Positions 1 through 9,522 of a stretch of 64,000 nucleotides of DNA are shown in pieces (the first letter of the stretch is position 1; each line of letters opens with the position of its first letter). Source of the stretch: Tenebrio molitor. Its lineage: Eukaryota; Arthropoda; Insecta; Coleoptera; Tenebrionidae. Made by a program: the position numbers and the translations under genes. The DNA lies in assembly GCF_963966145.1 (NCBI RefSeq), contig NC_091048.1:20832001-20896000 (forward strand), in the 5' to 3' direction. The notes under the pieces were generated by a model, which did not search any database, was not told the DNA's origin, and saw nothing but the letters and a program-made list of their open reading frames with translations.

Positions 1-1064
1 TCTAGTTTCGTTGAAGACTACTTTCAGTTTTCTATTTTTCTGGTTGTTTACGAGATGGAAACAGCAAACTTCTGTCTTTTGAGGATTTGAGCAAAGTCGC
101 CATTTTGTAAAATATTTATTCAAAGGTATCAAGTTGTCCGACAGTTCGTTCTCTACATTTTCAAAATTCTGATGTTGGTAAGCCAGGTCGTCAGCATAAA
201 AGAATTTTCGTGAATTTGTTGGGGGTAAATCACTTGTATACAGTGAGCGGCAAAAGTATGGGATAAATTCCTTAAAAATTAAACACATTTTTTTTCAAAA
301 AAACCTTTCGACAGGTCAATTTGTTTTTGTTCGTTATAAAATTTATTTTTTCCAACTTTATAATTTTTTTTTCTCAAAAATTTCCTTATGTAAGGTAACA
401 AAATTTTTATACTGTCATTTAGACAATTAAAGGGGCTATCAGAATCAAGAAAAAAAATGGGGGGTTTCTATTTAAAAAAACTATCGATGACGTCATAACT
501 CGAAAACAAATGACTGCTTGGAATTTTCTTTGGTACTAAAACATGTATTTTTATAAACTAAAATTGACCTGTCAAAAGATTTTTTTGAAAAAAAAATTGT
601 TTAATTTTAAATGAATTTATTCCATACTTTTGCCGCTCACTGTATAAATTAAATAAGATTGGTGATAATACTGAGCCTTGAGGTAAACCATTGTTGAGGA
701 ATCGAAATTTACTGCTTTTGTCTTCAACGAAAACCCTAAATAGACGGTTAGACAGCATGTCTTCTAATAGTGAGACCATTTTTCCACAAGGTATTACATT
801 ATACAATTTATGTATTAGACCATCTTTCCAGACAGTGTCGTAGGCTGTGGTGAGATCAACGAAAACAACTCCAGTCTTTAGACGTTTTTGAAAGCCAGAT
901 TCGATGTAAGATGTTAGAGCCAGCACTTAGTCAAAGCAATTTCTGTTTGGTCTAAAACCAGCTTGCTCTATTGGAAGTTTTTCTTATATTATTGGTGAAA
1001 TTCTATTGTAGATAAGCTTTTCCAAAAATTTATGACACACGCTGAGTAGAGAGATTGGTATCTA
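1..1064 (-). mobile_element. LINE (non-LTR retrotransposon) reverse-transcriptase fragment, decayed
   Basis: Read on the minus strand, this stretch encodes the finger and palm of a non-LTR reverse transcriptase. Visible pieces are a SLLSV..K.LEKLIYNRISP segment, an EQAGFRPNRNC segment, FVDLTTAYDTVW (catalytic motif A), LPQGSVLSPILFNLY (motif B) and, in the part below base 240, FYADDLAY (motif C). It runs off the window start. Two stop codons lie upstream of motif A (near bases 920 and 975 on the plus map), so it is not functional. The frame is also broken by a 402-bp insertion at 241-642. Jockey/RTE-like family placement is a guess. The right boundary near 1064 is approximate. Confidence 0.85.
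241..642. mobile_element. TIR MITE (Tc1/mariner type) inserted in the LINE
   Basis: The element begins CAGTGAGCGGCAAAAGTATG and ends with its inverse, CATACTTTTGCCGCTCACTG. The inverted similarity continues inward for roughly 80 bp with mismatches, including matching GACAGGTCAATTT / AAATTGACCTGTC blocks. TA is duplicated on both sides (239-240 and 643-644). It has no coding capacity of its own. Dropping the element plus one TA rejoins the host LINE reading frame between motifs B and C, which fixes the ends. Confidence 0.9.
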
Positions 1065-1213
1065 ACGTTAGAAAAACTAGTAGGCAGATTTCCACTACCG
1101 CCAGGAGCGCCACCTATCGGCGATACTAGTCTCACTCATGTTATGAGGCTTGCGGCACATTCAATCACGTCACCGACGCCTACTGCGATGGGACAATCAT
1201 TTATAATGACCCT
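1065..1213. repeat. fragment ending in a CAGGGT-family terminus
   Basis: A moderately GC-rich stretch ends in GACAATCATTTATAATGACC CTG followed by TA. Read in reverse this is CAGGGTCATTATAAATGATT, closely matching both ends of the TIR element at 33475-34206 (CAGGGTTATTCTAAATGATT). I read it as one end of a related DNA transposon; a partner terminus was not found, so the left limit is only the end of LINE similarity. Confidence 0.5.
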
Positions 1214-1267
1214 GTATAACCACATATAGAGTCCGCTTTAAAATTGTCTATTGTAGAAAACAAAAAT

Positions 1268-1428
1268 GTAATAAATAATTTTTTACAAAATTTCATTACT
1301 TAATAAAGTAATAAATAAATAATAAAGTAATAAATTTAAAAATAAATAAATAATAAATAAATAATAAATAATAAATAATAAATAATAATAAATAAATAAA
1401 TAATAAAGTAATAAATTTCATTACTTAA
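1268..1428. repeat. (TAAA)n/(TAA)n simple repeat
   Basis: This is a low-complexity run made of AATAAATAAATAATAAAT-type units, interrupted by a short repeated TTTCATTACTTAATAAAGTA segment at both ends. No coding signal is visible. Confidence 0.9.
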
Positions 1429-2385
1429 TAAAGTACTATCTTTTCATCTAATTAATTATTTCCTGCCCACGTTGTTAAACACCTGCACGCACTTTTAGCA
1501 AAATGTGTTGATATGAGTGTAAGCGTTGATTATTTTTTTTTGCACACAAATCTTGTCCACTTATCCACAAAAGCAAAGATAATAGATATACGAGTATGTT
1601 TTGGCTTAAATGCACTTAGTACATTCATTGTATGTAAAGAGCGATCAAATTAATTTGTAATCGAGTTATCCATGAATCAGAAATCGTATGTCGTTACTTG
1701 AACTCCACGCTCCAATAAATACAGCTTGAAAAAACATGTGTGCATGGATTTCAGTCGGCTAAACAGCGACGTCTATATTAATATTCTCGAAAACGTTATG
1801 CTCCCTTCTGTGTCAAGAGTATATCCCAATCAAAATTTTATATTTCAGCAAGATAACTGCTCCGTGCATACGTCACAGAGGATTAGAGCATGGCTAGAGA
1901 ATAATAATATACATGTCCTGGATTGGCCGAGTCGCAGTCCAGATCTATATAAATCCCAGTGAAAAATGTGGGGATTGTTTGTACATACGTAATATAAAGC
2001 AACAACGCTTAATATTTCGTAACCAGGCAGATCTTGTGACTGCAATTACTAACGCATGGCAGGCATTACCGCAGGACTACTATAGAAATCTATGTCTCTC
2101 TATACAGGGTGTTAGAGAATGATCTCCCAAGAATTTCAGGGTGAGTTTATCAGGGAAAATGTGGGCGAAAACCTTTATATGGTTTTTGGATAAATTAAAC
2201 CATTTTCTGAAAATAAAATTGTTCCCTGCTGTTTTGGGACTGCTGAAATATTGCTTTGTGCACGAAAAAAAATCTTATAAATTTCGACTTATAAATGATT
2301 GCTTGGTAAAGATTCGAAATTTACTACTGTCAAAGTTTACATTTTAATTTGATCTATCTTTTATCCGTCGCCTGCGAAGACTACA

Positions 2386-3304
2386 ATGCCCGAATATTCT
2401 ATCGAGGAGTATGCAGATATAGTAAATTCAAAAAACTCCTGGACTGTCAAAATTAATTTTTAAATAAAATGCTTGTTTTGACTGTACTTGGATATAAAAA
2501 ATTTTCGCTAGAATGTACCCACATCAAAATCTAGTTACAAAATATATTTAGGTTATGATTTCATTTTTAATCTATGATTTTTAATCATTGAACTAAACAT
2601 GTTTTGAATCATTCATTGCTTCGAACACAAGTGAAATGCAGAAAACTAAATGAATTAGAGCAATTTAATAAAGTTTATAAAAATTAAAAAACACACGACA
2701 AACAGAAAACAGGTAACAAATTAAACAACAACCAAAATCATCCAGACCAAAATAAACTAACCTGTTTCATTTATTCAGAAGAAAATTATTTAACACTTGA
2801 TTAACACTTATCTCTCCAAAATTTTGATTTGTGAATCACAAGAACGAACACCAATTCTTAGTTAACAATACTGGAGCGGCTTTGGCACAAATTTGTAATT
2901 TCTTTCCGTTATTATCACTTTTTTGTTTGTTCCTCATAACAATTTCTCATGGCCCTCTTCTCTCGCGCCAATAGAACCACCCTAGTTCGTTTTGAACTTT
3001 CCATTTGAACTTTTTTACAAAATACACTTAAATAATTTTGCAGTTTATTTGACAATGTCAATTTAAACAAATGAATAGTTTGAAAAATTAAAAAATCATA
3101 GATAACAACTGGGTAATATGAAAATAACTAGTGATTTAACCAACCTAACAACCGCAATTTTGGTTTTGACAGTCCAGATGTTTATTGAATGGACTTTATG
3201 TATTTTGTGTATGGGAATATAGCGGAAAGGCTACTGTTGCTGTCCGAAGGTATGCTAATGCTTGTATTAGGGCAAACGGAAGACAGTTTGAACATTTATT
3301 ATGA
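2386..3304 (+). pseudogene. DUF4817-type transposase, internally deleted
   Basis: At 2386 an ATG opens MPEYSIEEYADIV, the usual start of transposon proteins with the DUF4817 helix-turn-helix domain. The frame is cut by the 739-bp TIR element. Beyond it the coding similarity resumes as YSGKATVAVRRYA, the continuation of the same N-terminal domain, and passes directly into ACIRANGRQFEHLL plus a stop at 3302-3304, which is the typical extreme C-terminus of these transposases. The whole catalytic DDE core is therefore missing, as in a non-autonomous deletion derivative. Family assignment is from memory of conserved motifs. Confidence 0.72.
2439..3177. mobile_element. 739-bp TIR element nested in the DUF4817 relic
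   Basis: The ends are CTGGACTGTCAAAA and its inverse TTTTGACAGTCCAG. A further inward inverted pair (AATCTATGATTTTTAAT near 2570 and its inverse near 3090) supports one element. It has no open frame worth noting and no clear target duplication, so the superfamily is undetermined. It separates two adjacent blocks of the DUF4817 domain, which independently supports it as an insertion. Confidence 0.75.
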
Positions 3305-3715
3305 TTTTTTTCAATACAAATACAAATAAATAAAGTTACATCAAAATTAAGGAATCTTATTAGTAGTATTAGGTGGTTAGTGCTCGATTTCAAATCCCTT
3401 TAGAGGTTGATCGAGATGTGGTATCACAAATAAAGCTGTAGAAATAATTTCAGTTTATTGCAGCAATAAAAAAGGACTTACTTCAAGGTTGCGGTGAATC
3501 TAGATAAATATTTCGAATGAATTGTTGATTTTGACCTTAAAAAAATGCAATCCTGATAGTTTTTGATGAGATATTATCCAAGGGAAGTATTCAAAACCGA
3601 AACGTCATTGTGACAATAGGTACTCGATAAAATCTGACAAAGGCATTGTTGTCTTTTAGTTGCTAAGCAATTAACTTTCATTTCAGAACTTTAACTATTT
3701 ATTTAATTATTATAG

Positions 3716-3965
3716 GCAGAATATAGCCTAAGGGAGTCCGTTTCGGCTCAGGGACGCGAGGGTCGCGGGTTCGATTCCGACCCAGGGCGGAAAAAAAAGG
3801 CTATATTCTATCTCGTGATTCGGAAGTCACGTTAAGCCATTGGTCCCGGTCTATTGAGTAGTTGGTCATCATGCCCCTCATAGATTTGTAAAACCAGTCC
3901 TAGACTGTGTAACAACATTTAAATGGTGCAAGAGCTCCCAAACAGTGGGGCACCATTTTAAATTT
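3716..3965 (+). mobile_element. tRNA-derived SINE-like element
   Basis: An RNA polymerase III type II internal promoter is visible: an A-box match TAGCCTAAGGG at 3724-3734 and a perfect B-box GGTTCGATTCC at 3768-3778, with tRNA-like spacing of 44 bases. It is followed by a short A-run and a non-tRNA body containing AGTCACGTTAAGCCATTGGT, a motif I recall from insect SINE bodies (unverified). The 5' sequence does not fold as a functional tRNA that I can defend. The ends are approximate. Confidence 0.6.
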
Positions 3966-4288
3966 TTATCTTTGAGAAAGCCATTCATGTTGGGAAAAAA
4001 TGGTATTAAGGTTTTCGACCATATTTTTCCTCAGAAACTTACCCTGACATTCTTGGGAGACCATTCCCTAACACCCTGTATATGTTAACCAGAATAGGCA
4101 GAGTTTCCGAGTCACATGGTGCCGTCATAAAATATTAAAATAAATTTATTCTTTGTTCAAGTTATTTATTGGGCTAATTTATGTATTTATGTGTTTTTGG
4201 TTTAATTATACGAATTTGCTTTTTTGACTTTCCTTTTCTTACTCTGTTGTTGATAATTAGGTATTCGCACCACTTTACCGCTTAGTTG

Positions 4289-4603
4289 TGTTAGCTTTAA
4301 GAACGTAGGTTAGGCAACTCTGTTAGCTAGTAGGAGTACTGCGGGTGGTATGTGTTTGCGGCACAGGGCGAACCACCCCCTACCCTTGTAGGAGGGAGAA
4401 CCGCAGCTGGACGGGGCAAGATCTGACCGCGGCCTCTTCCTCAAGCAGCGCTCAACGAGACCAGTTCGATTTCTGTTATCTTTATCTACCCTTATTGTGA
4501 AATACACATATTCAATTACTTCAGTATTTGTTTGCTGACGACCCCCTTTGAGCTTCTCCAGAACCACCTGACACGAGTCCAGAGAGAAAGACGAGACGCA
4601 ACA
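4289..4603 (+). repeat. 5' LTR (315 bp)
   Basis: The LTR starts TGTTAGCTTTAAG and ends ACGAGACGCAACA. Every base I compared matches the 3' copy at a constant offset of 5,234. It supplies the element's promoter by family precedent; I see no convincing TATA box. Confidence 0.95.
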
Positions 4604-4605
4604 CC

Positions 4606-4624
4606 TCAGAAGTGGGATTTGGAC
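4606..4624 (+). other. probable primer-binding site (tRNA-Leu-like)
   Basis: Directly downstream of the 5' LTR is TCAGAAGTGGGATTTGG, which resembles the complement of the 3' end of an insect tRNA-Leu (TGTCAGAAGTGGGAT type). The canonical leading TGG is not present at the LTR junction, so the primer identity is an inference. Confidence 0.5.
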
Positions 4625-4813
4625 GCCGAGAGACCAAGAGACCACCCTGAGACCACGAGACCACCCCGAGACCACGAGATCCCCGAGACCCACAAGAGCG
4701 CTGCGACAACGAGGAAGCAGCAAAAGAGACCCCAACACGTGAGTTTGAGCGTCAGAGGCCCCCGAGACCACGAGATCCCCGAGACAACAGAAAGGACACC
4801 CGAGCACGTGGAG

Positions 4814-7800
4814 ATGCCCCAAGTACCGCTCGACAAGTTTGAGGAGTTCGCAGCCGCCATGAACCGGGACGAGCGGAGCGAAGGCGATGAAGGTGAGAAC
4901 CCCCGGAGGACGCCGAGCGGCGAACTAGGTGTGGACGGTAATGGTAACGACCGAACCATGTGGGAACGGATACTCCAGGAACAGGCCGAGCAAACCAGAA
5001 GGCTCGTCCTGGACGTGTTGGAGAGGACAGAGAGGAGCACCCGGAGTCAGAGCTCGCGAGAGTCCGAGGCCGAGGCCACCAGAAGTTACCACGTGGTCCC
5101 GGACTTCTCCAAGTCCATCAGAGCTTTCTCCGGCGAAAACCTAAGCGACAGCCAAACGTGGCTGAAGGGACTGAGTGCGACCGCCGCGTTGCACCACTGG
5201 CCGGACGAGTACAAACTGGAAGCAGCCCGAACCAGCCTGAGGGGACCGGCCAGAGAATGGTACGAGGGCAGGATAGACACAATCCGAACGTGGGCGGACT
5301 TCGAGGATGCTTTTCGAAGGACATTCGTGCATGAAACCACGCACACTCAGCGATGGAAGGCGATGACTGCACGAATACAGGGCGCAAAGGAGTCCGTCCA
5401 CGCATATTTCCTGGAAAAAGCCAAGCTATGCCGGCAGTTACATCTGCCTTTCCACGAGCAAAAGGAACAGATTGTTGTCGGGATGCACTCCCGAGAGCTG
5501 GCGGCAATGCTAATGTCGAAGGGACACTATGACGAGGACGACCTCTTTAGGGACGTCGTGGCGTTCGAGAGGATAACGGCCGAGAGGAGAGACCGTCACA
5601 AGGGCGAGCGTGCGATTGTCCAGCAAACAAGGTCCCCACAAGAAACCCGATCCACCAAGGCCAACGACAAACCGGGTACCGATTCAGGCGACCAAAATAA
5701 GCGTTTACCATCGAGAGACCAACAAGGTCGACCCCTGTGCTATTCGTGCAAAGAATATGGACACGTGGCGAGACACTGCGGAGCCCCACAGCAGAGAGAG
5801 CACACCGCAACACAGAAAAGACCCCGAGAAGACCAAGCGGGAGCGACAGTGAACGTGATAGTTGCAGAGACGACAGGCAAGAGATATTGCAAAGACGTCG
5901 TACTCGACGGCAGGTACGTGGTGCAAGGATTCGTCGACACGGGCAGCGCCATCTGCAGCATTCAGAAGAGCGCGGTCAAGAAGTTCCGGATGAAAGAGGT
6001 GCCTGAAGCACAAGCACTCTACGCGTTCGGAGACACGACTAAGCCGGTGATGCACGCCAAGAGCAAAGTCCTGGCATCGATAGCCATAGACGGTGTAAAA
6101 GTGGGACCCCTGGAATTGATCACAGTCCCGGATGAAGCACAAGACACCGAACTGATCATCGGACGTCCCTTTTGCGATGATGATCGAGTAGCGTACATTA
6201 AGAAAGGAGGTGACCTGATGTTTGGGTACGCCAGAGAAGCCCCATTCAGTGACTGGGATGTTGAAGCGATCGTAGGCAGCAGTGGAGCACGCATGACGGA
6301 GTCTGTGACAGTGCCTCCGCTGTCAGTGGTGGAAACTATAACAACATCCAGCTACGGTCAGAATAAAGTGATGCGAATCTACAATGCTTGCAACCAACCG
6401 ATCACCTGTGAACCGGACCAACCCGTGGAAGCAACTACGACGAAGGAGGAGCTTTGTCTACCAGTAGACAAGATCCCAGAGATGTCCATTCAGTGTGGGT
6501 CGGAAATACCCCCAGAGCAGCGAACAAGGATATACCAATTAGTGGACACCTTTAGAGACTGTTTCGCGTTACGTCTCGAAGAGCTGGGATGTACCGACAT
6601 GGTGCAGATGGACATAACAGACAATGATGTACCAGTGAGATCGTTACCATACAAGTGTTCGGCGAAGGATAGACAGACAATCGCAGAGATCGTGGCGGAC
6701 CTAAAAAGATGCGGTATAGTGTCGGAAACGAACAGTCCTTACGCGTCGCCAGTGCTTCTTGTGCGGAAAAAGAACGGTGATCCGAGGTTAGTGGTGGACT
6801 ACCGCAAGCTAAACCGACAAACGGTCCACATAAATTATCCAATGCCGGAAGTGGATGAACAATTCAAACATTTGTGCGGTGCCAAGATGTTCGCGACCCT
6901 CGATTTGGCGAACGGCTACATGCAGGTGCCCCTAACCTCAAAGGCGAAGGCGAAGACAGCGTTCATCACACCAGACACGACAGGGGAATTTAACCGGATG
7001 GTGTTTGGGTTGGCAGGAGCGCCCTTCGAATTTGTGCGTCTTATGAACGTTGTTTTGGGACCATTGCGGAACCAAATTTGTTGCTGCTACCTCGACGACA
7101 TCATAATCCCCGCGACTGACATCGACGAGCTAATTGCTAGGTTAGTTTTAGTTTTCGAGGCGTTGAGGAGGGCAAAACTAACATTGAACATCCAAAAATG
7201 TCAATTTGGGGTGTCGCAAGTGTGCTACCTCGGGCTACAGATTACATCTGAGGGACTAAAGCCGGGACCCGAGAAACTGAAGGCGATCAAGCAATTTCCA
7301 GCGCCCAGAAACCCCACCGAGGTACGCAGATTTCTGGGACTAACGGGCTTCTTCCGGAGGTTCATTAAAGACTATGCAGTTATAGCCCGGCCACTATCAG
7401 ATACGCTGCAAAAGGATAGACGCTTTGTGTTCTGTGACGAATGCGTCAGAGCGTTCAACACTCTCAAGGAGGCACTAATGCAGGCACCAGTGTTACAACT
7501 GTTCAACCCCCTTGCCCCGACAGAGCTACACACAGATGCTAGTGCAGTAGGGATTGCAGGGATCCTGCTACAACGAGATCAGGGCAATAACCTGCGACTG
7601 GTGTATTGCGTGTCAAAGAAAACAACTGAGGCGGAGAGCCGTTACCACTCGGCACGCCTGGAACTTCTGGCTGTCGTCTGGAGCGTGGAGAGACTGCGGA
7701 GTCTTCTCATCGGCATTCCATTCAAGGTAGTCACGGATTGCCAGGCCATAGTGTACCTGAATGGGAAGAGATCAATCAACCCCCAAGTGGCCCGATGGTT

Positions 7801-9391
7801 TGCCACACTCCAGGAATACGACTACACAGTGGAGTACCGAAAGGGAGATAGGATGGCTCATGTCGACTCGCTGAGCAGGGGACCAGTGGAGCAAGCCGAA
7901 GATGCGGAAGATTTCATCTTCGACAGAAGATGTTCAGTGCTGATGATCCGGTCGCTTGAGGGCGACCATATGGCCATGGTCCAGTGGGCTGATGAACGAC
8001 TCCGTACCATGATAGACCTACTGCGCCAACCCAAAGCGGAACTGAACAAGACCCAACGTGAGTCAGTCAAGAATTACGAACTCATCAACAACAAGCTGTA
8101 TGTGAGCGAGACAGTGAATGGTGACATTGCAAAACTCTACGTGGTGCCAAACTCAATGCGCAAGAGTGTGGTGGTGCAGAACCACGACCTAGTGGGACAT
8201 GGGAGTGTAGACCGTACCGTGGGCCGAATCAAGAGGCAGTGCTGGTTCAGGGGCATGCGTCGCTATGTTCGGCGACACATTGCTGGGTGCCCCGTTTGCC
8301 TCTACACGAAGACACCTGGAGGAAAACAACCCGGAGAGCTACATCCCATTCCGCCTACAACAAGACCCTTCCAGCGATTGCACGTTGATAACCTGGGCCC
8401 ATTTGTGAAGACGACCAGAGGTAATACCCACATATGCCTATTCATAGATTCGTTCTCCAGACACGTCAGCGTATACCCAATAAAAAGCTGCAAAGCCAAT
8501 GCCATGGTTCGATGCCTGCAAGACGTGATCTTACACTTTGGCGTCCCGGACCAGATAATTGCAGATAGAGGGACATGCTTCACGTCTAGGAAGTTCAAGG
8601 GCGAGTGCCAGGCAAGAGGCATCAAGGTAACATTCAACTCCCCTCGCCACCCACGAGGAAACGGTATGGTGGAGAGAGTCAACCGCACGATAATCCCGAT
8701 CATCCAGGCGGAGACACGGAGAGAGAGTACGTGGGACCTGTGTTTGAAGAAGGTGCAGTATGACCTGAATTCCTCCCTGAACAAGACCACCCGGAAAACC
8801 CCGTTCGAAGTACTGTACGGGTACAACCCCAGTTTAGATCACGCCCAGGTGACAGCCGCAGTAACCACCAGCCAGTGGCAGCCACCTGAAGAACGGTACC
8901 CTGCCGTGCGAGCAAGGATACTGACGGAGCAACAGAAGTATAAGGCGCAGCATGACAGAAAGAAGTTCGTAGGGGTTCACTACGAGGTGGGCGAAGTGGT
9001 CGTGGTGAAGGCGGCGGTCGAACCAACGGGCCAAAGTACCAAACTACAACTCAAGTACAAAGGGCCGTACGTGGTGGTGGAACGACTTCCAGCGGACACC
9101 TATCGAATCGAGAAATTGGGAGCCCAACCGGGAAAACAGGGACGAACCACCACCGCTCACGTCTCTCAGATGAAGGGCTATTACAACCCCGTGGAGTCGG
9201 AGCCAGAAGAAGCGGACGATGTTCTCAGTTCAGAAGAAGAAGAGAGTGACAGTGCTAGTGCGGGAGTGCAGAACAAAGCAGAGTACCCGAGTGCGAGTGA
9301 TGCGGTACCCACACAAGCACCAGAGGCCACCGGAAGACCTCAGCGCGTCCGGAGACCTCCGGCCAAGTTATCTGACTGTGTGACCGACTAG
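4814..9391 (+). CDS. Gag-Pol polyprotein of Gypsy-type retrotransposon, intact
   Basis: The frame is open upstream to within the LTR, but the first ATG after the LTR is at 4814, giving about 1,525 aa. Gag carries one CCHC zinc knuckle (CYSCKEYGHVARHC). The aspartic protease motif is FVDTGSAIC. The reverse transcriptase has the catalytic YLDDIIIP box, RNase H has HTDASAVGIAGIL and VTDCQAI, and integrase has an HHCC finger (HDLVGH ... CPVC) followed by the D,D,E core (HVDNLGP, ADRGTCF, GNGMVERVNRT). Gag and pol are in a single frame with no frameshift, and no stop or missing catalytic residue was seen. There is no envelope gene. It lies between two identical-looking LTRs and appears coding-competent. 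The gag start could instead be the ATG at 4859. Confidence 0.93.
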   Translation: MPQVPLDKFEEFAAAMNRDERSEGDEGENPRRTPSGELGVDGNGNDRTMWERILQEQAEQTRRLVLDVLERTERSTRSQSSRESEAEATRSYHVVPDFSKSIRAFSGENLSDSQTWLKGLSATAALHHWPDEYKLEAARTSLRGPAREWYEGRIDTIRTWADFEDAFRRTFVHETTHTQRWKAMTARIQGAKESVHAYFLEKAKLCRQLHLPFHEQKEQIVVGMHSRELAAMLMSKGHYDEDDLFRDVVAFERITAERRDRHKGERAIVQQTRSPQETRSTKANDKPGTDSGDQNKRLPSRDQQGRPLCYSCKEYGHVARHCGAPQQREHTATQKRPREDQAGATVNVIVAETTGKRYCKDVVLDGRYVVQGFVDTGSAICSIQKSAVKKFRMKEVPEAQALYAFGDTTKPVMHAKSKVLASIAIDGVKVGPLELITVPDEAQDTELIIGRPFCDDDRVAYIKKGGDLMFGYAREAPFSDWDVEAIVGSSGARMTESVTVPPLSVVETITTSSYGQNKVMRIYNACNQPITCEPDQPVEATTTKEELCLPVDKIPEMSIQCGSEIPPEQRTRIYQLVDTFRDCFALRLEELGCTDMVQMDITDNDVPVRSLPYKCSAKDRQTIAEIVADLKRCGIVSETNSPYASPVLLVRKKNGDPRLVVDYRKLNRQTVHINYPMPEVDEQFKHLCGAKMFATLDLANGYMQVPLTSKAKAKTAFITPDTTGEFNRMVFGLAGAPFEFVRLMNVVLGPLRNQICCCYLDDIIIPATDIDELIARLVLVFEALRRAKLTLNIQKCQFGVSQVCYLGLQITSEGLKPGPEKLKAIKQFPAPRNPTEVRRFLGLTGFFRRFIKDYAVIARPLSDTLQKDRRFVFCDECVRAFNTLKEALMQAPVLQLFNPLAPTELHTDASAVGIAGILLQRDQGNNLRLVYCVSKKTTEAESRYHSARLELLAVVWSVERLRSLLIGIPFKVVTDCQAIVYLNGKRSINPQVARWFATLQEYDYTVEYRKGDRMAHVDSLSRGPVEQAEDAEDFIFDRRCSVLMIRSLEGDHMAMVQWADERLRTMIDLLRQPKAELNKTQRESVKNYELINNKLYVSETVNGDIAKLYVVPNSMRKSVVVQNHDLVGHGSVDRTVGRIKRQCWFRGMRRYVRRHIAGCPVCLYTKTPGGKQPGELHPIPPTTRPFQRLHVDNLGPFVKTTRGNTHICLFIDSFSRHVSVYPIKSCKANAMVRCLQDVILHFGVPDQIIADRGTCFTSRKFKGECQARGIKVTFNSPRHPRGNGMVERVNRTIIPIIQAETRRESTWDLCLKKVQYDLNSSLNKTTRKTPFEVLYGYNPSLDHAQVTAAVTTSQWQPPEERYPAVRARILTEQQKYKAQHDRKKFVGVHYEVGEVVVVKAAVEPTGQSTKLQLKYKGPYVVVERLPADTYRIEKLGAQPGKQGRTTTAHVSQMKGYYNPVESEPEEADDVLSSEEEESDSASAGVQNKAEYPSASDAVPTQAPEATGRPQRVRRPPAKLSDCVTD

Positions 9392-9522
9392 ATTAGGAAA
9401 GCAGTTTAGTGAATTAATATGTTAGGGACTTAGATGTAGAAATGTAATGTTAGGAAACTAGGTTTAAGGAGAAAATGTGAGTTTGTCGATGCGGGACGCA
9501 TCTTGTCATCAGGATGGTCGAG

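Larger units (their letters stand above)
2105..4078. mobile_element. TIR DNA transposon relic (DUF4817-type transposase family)
   Basis: The element is bounded by inverted termini of about 70 bp (CAGGGTGTTAG...GAATG at the left and its inverse CATTC.CTAACACCCTG at the right), with TA duplicated at 2103-2104 and 4079-4080. It lies inside the Tc1-like transposase relic, so it arrived later. Inside are the remains of a DUF4817-type transposase (2386-3304), a nested 739-bp TIR element (2439-3177) and a SINE-like segment (3716-3965). The rest is AT-rich and shows nothing recognisable. Confidence 0.85.
1642..4138 (+). pseudogene. Tc1-like transposase relic, split by a later insertion
   Basis: From about 1726 the frame reads the C-terminal half of a Tc1-type DDE transposase: LN..YI.ILENVMLPS, then FQQDNCSVHTSQR (second catalytic D) and VLDWPSRSPDL. 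A +1 shift near 1950 moves the next part, NPSEKCGD (equivalent to the NPIE block with the catalytic E), into another frame that runs to about 2104. There a TA-flanked element (2105-4078) interrupts it. The expected C-terminal tail (RIGRVSESHGAVIKY, stop at 4136-4138) resumes after 4080, one base out of frame. The N-terminal DNA-binding part is missing. The outer terminus, CGATCAAATTAATTT at 1642, is shared with the small element at 33253-33375. Confidence 0.82.

Noticed and set aside
1268..1428. Possible CRISPR-like or regulatory tandem array
   Set aside because: Simple AT microsatellite without spacer structure, in a eukaryotic context.
3724..3790. A functional tRNA gene
   Set aside because: A- and B-box matches are present, but no acceptor stem or anticodon arm could be drawn; a SINE head fits better.
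4532..4813. Extended N-terminus of gag-pol starting inside the LTR
   Set aside because: That start is a TTG codon in the LTR and the stretch covers the primer-binding site. The first ATG after the LTR is at 4814.
9400..9522. Truncated env gene after gag-pol
   Set aside because: Only about 130 bases separate the pol stop from the 3' LTR; there is no room for env.
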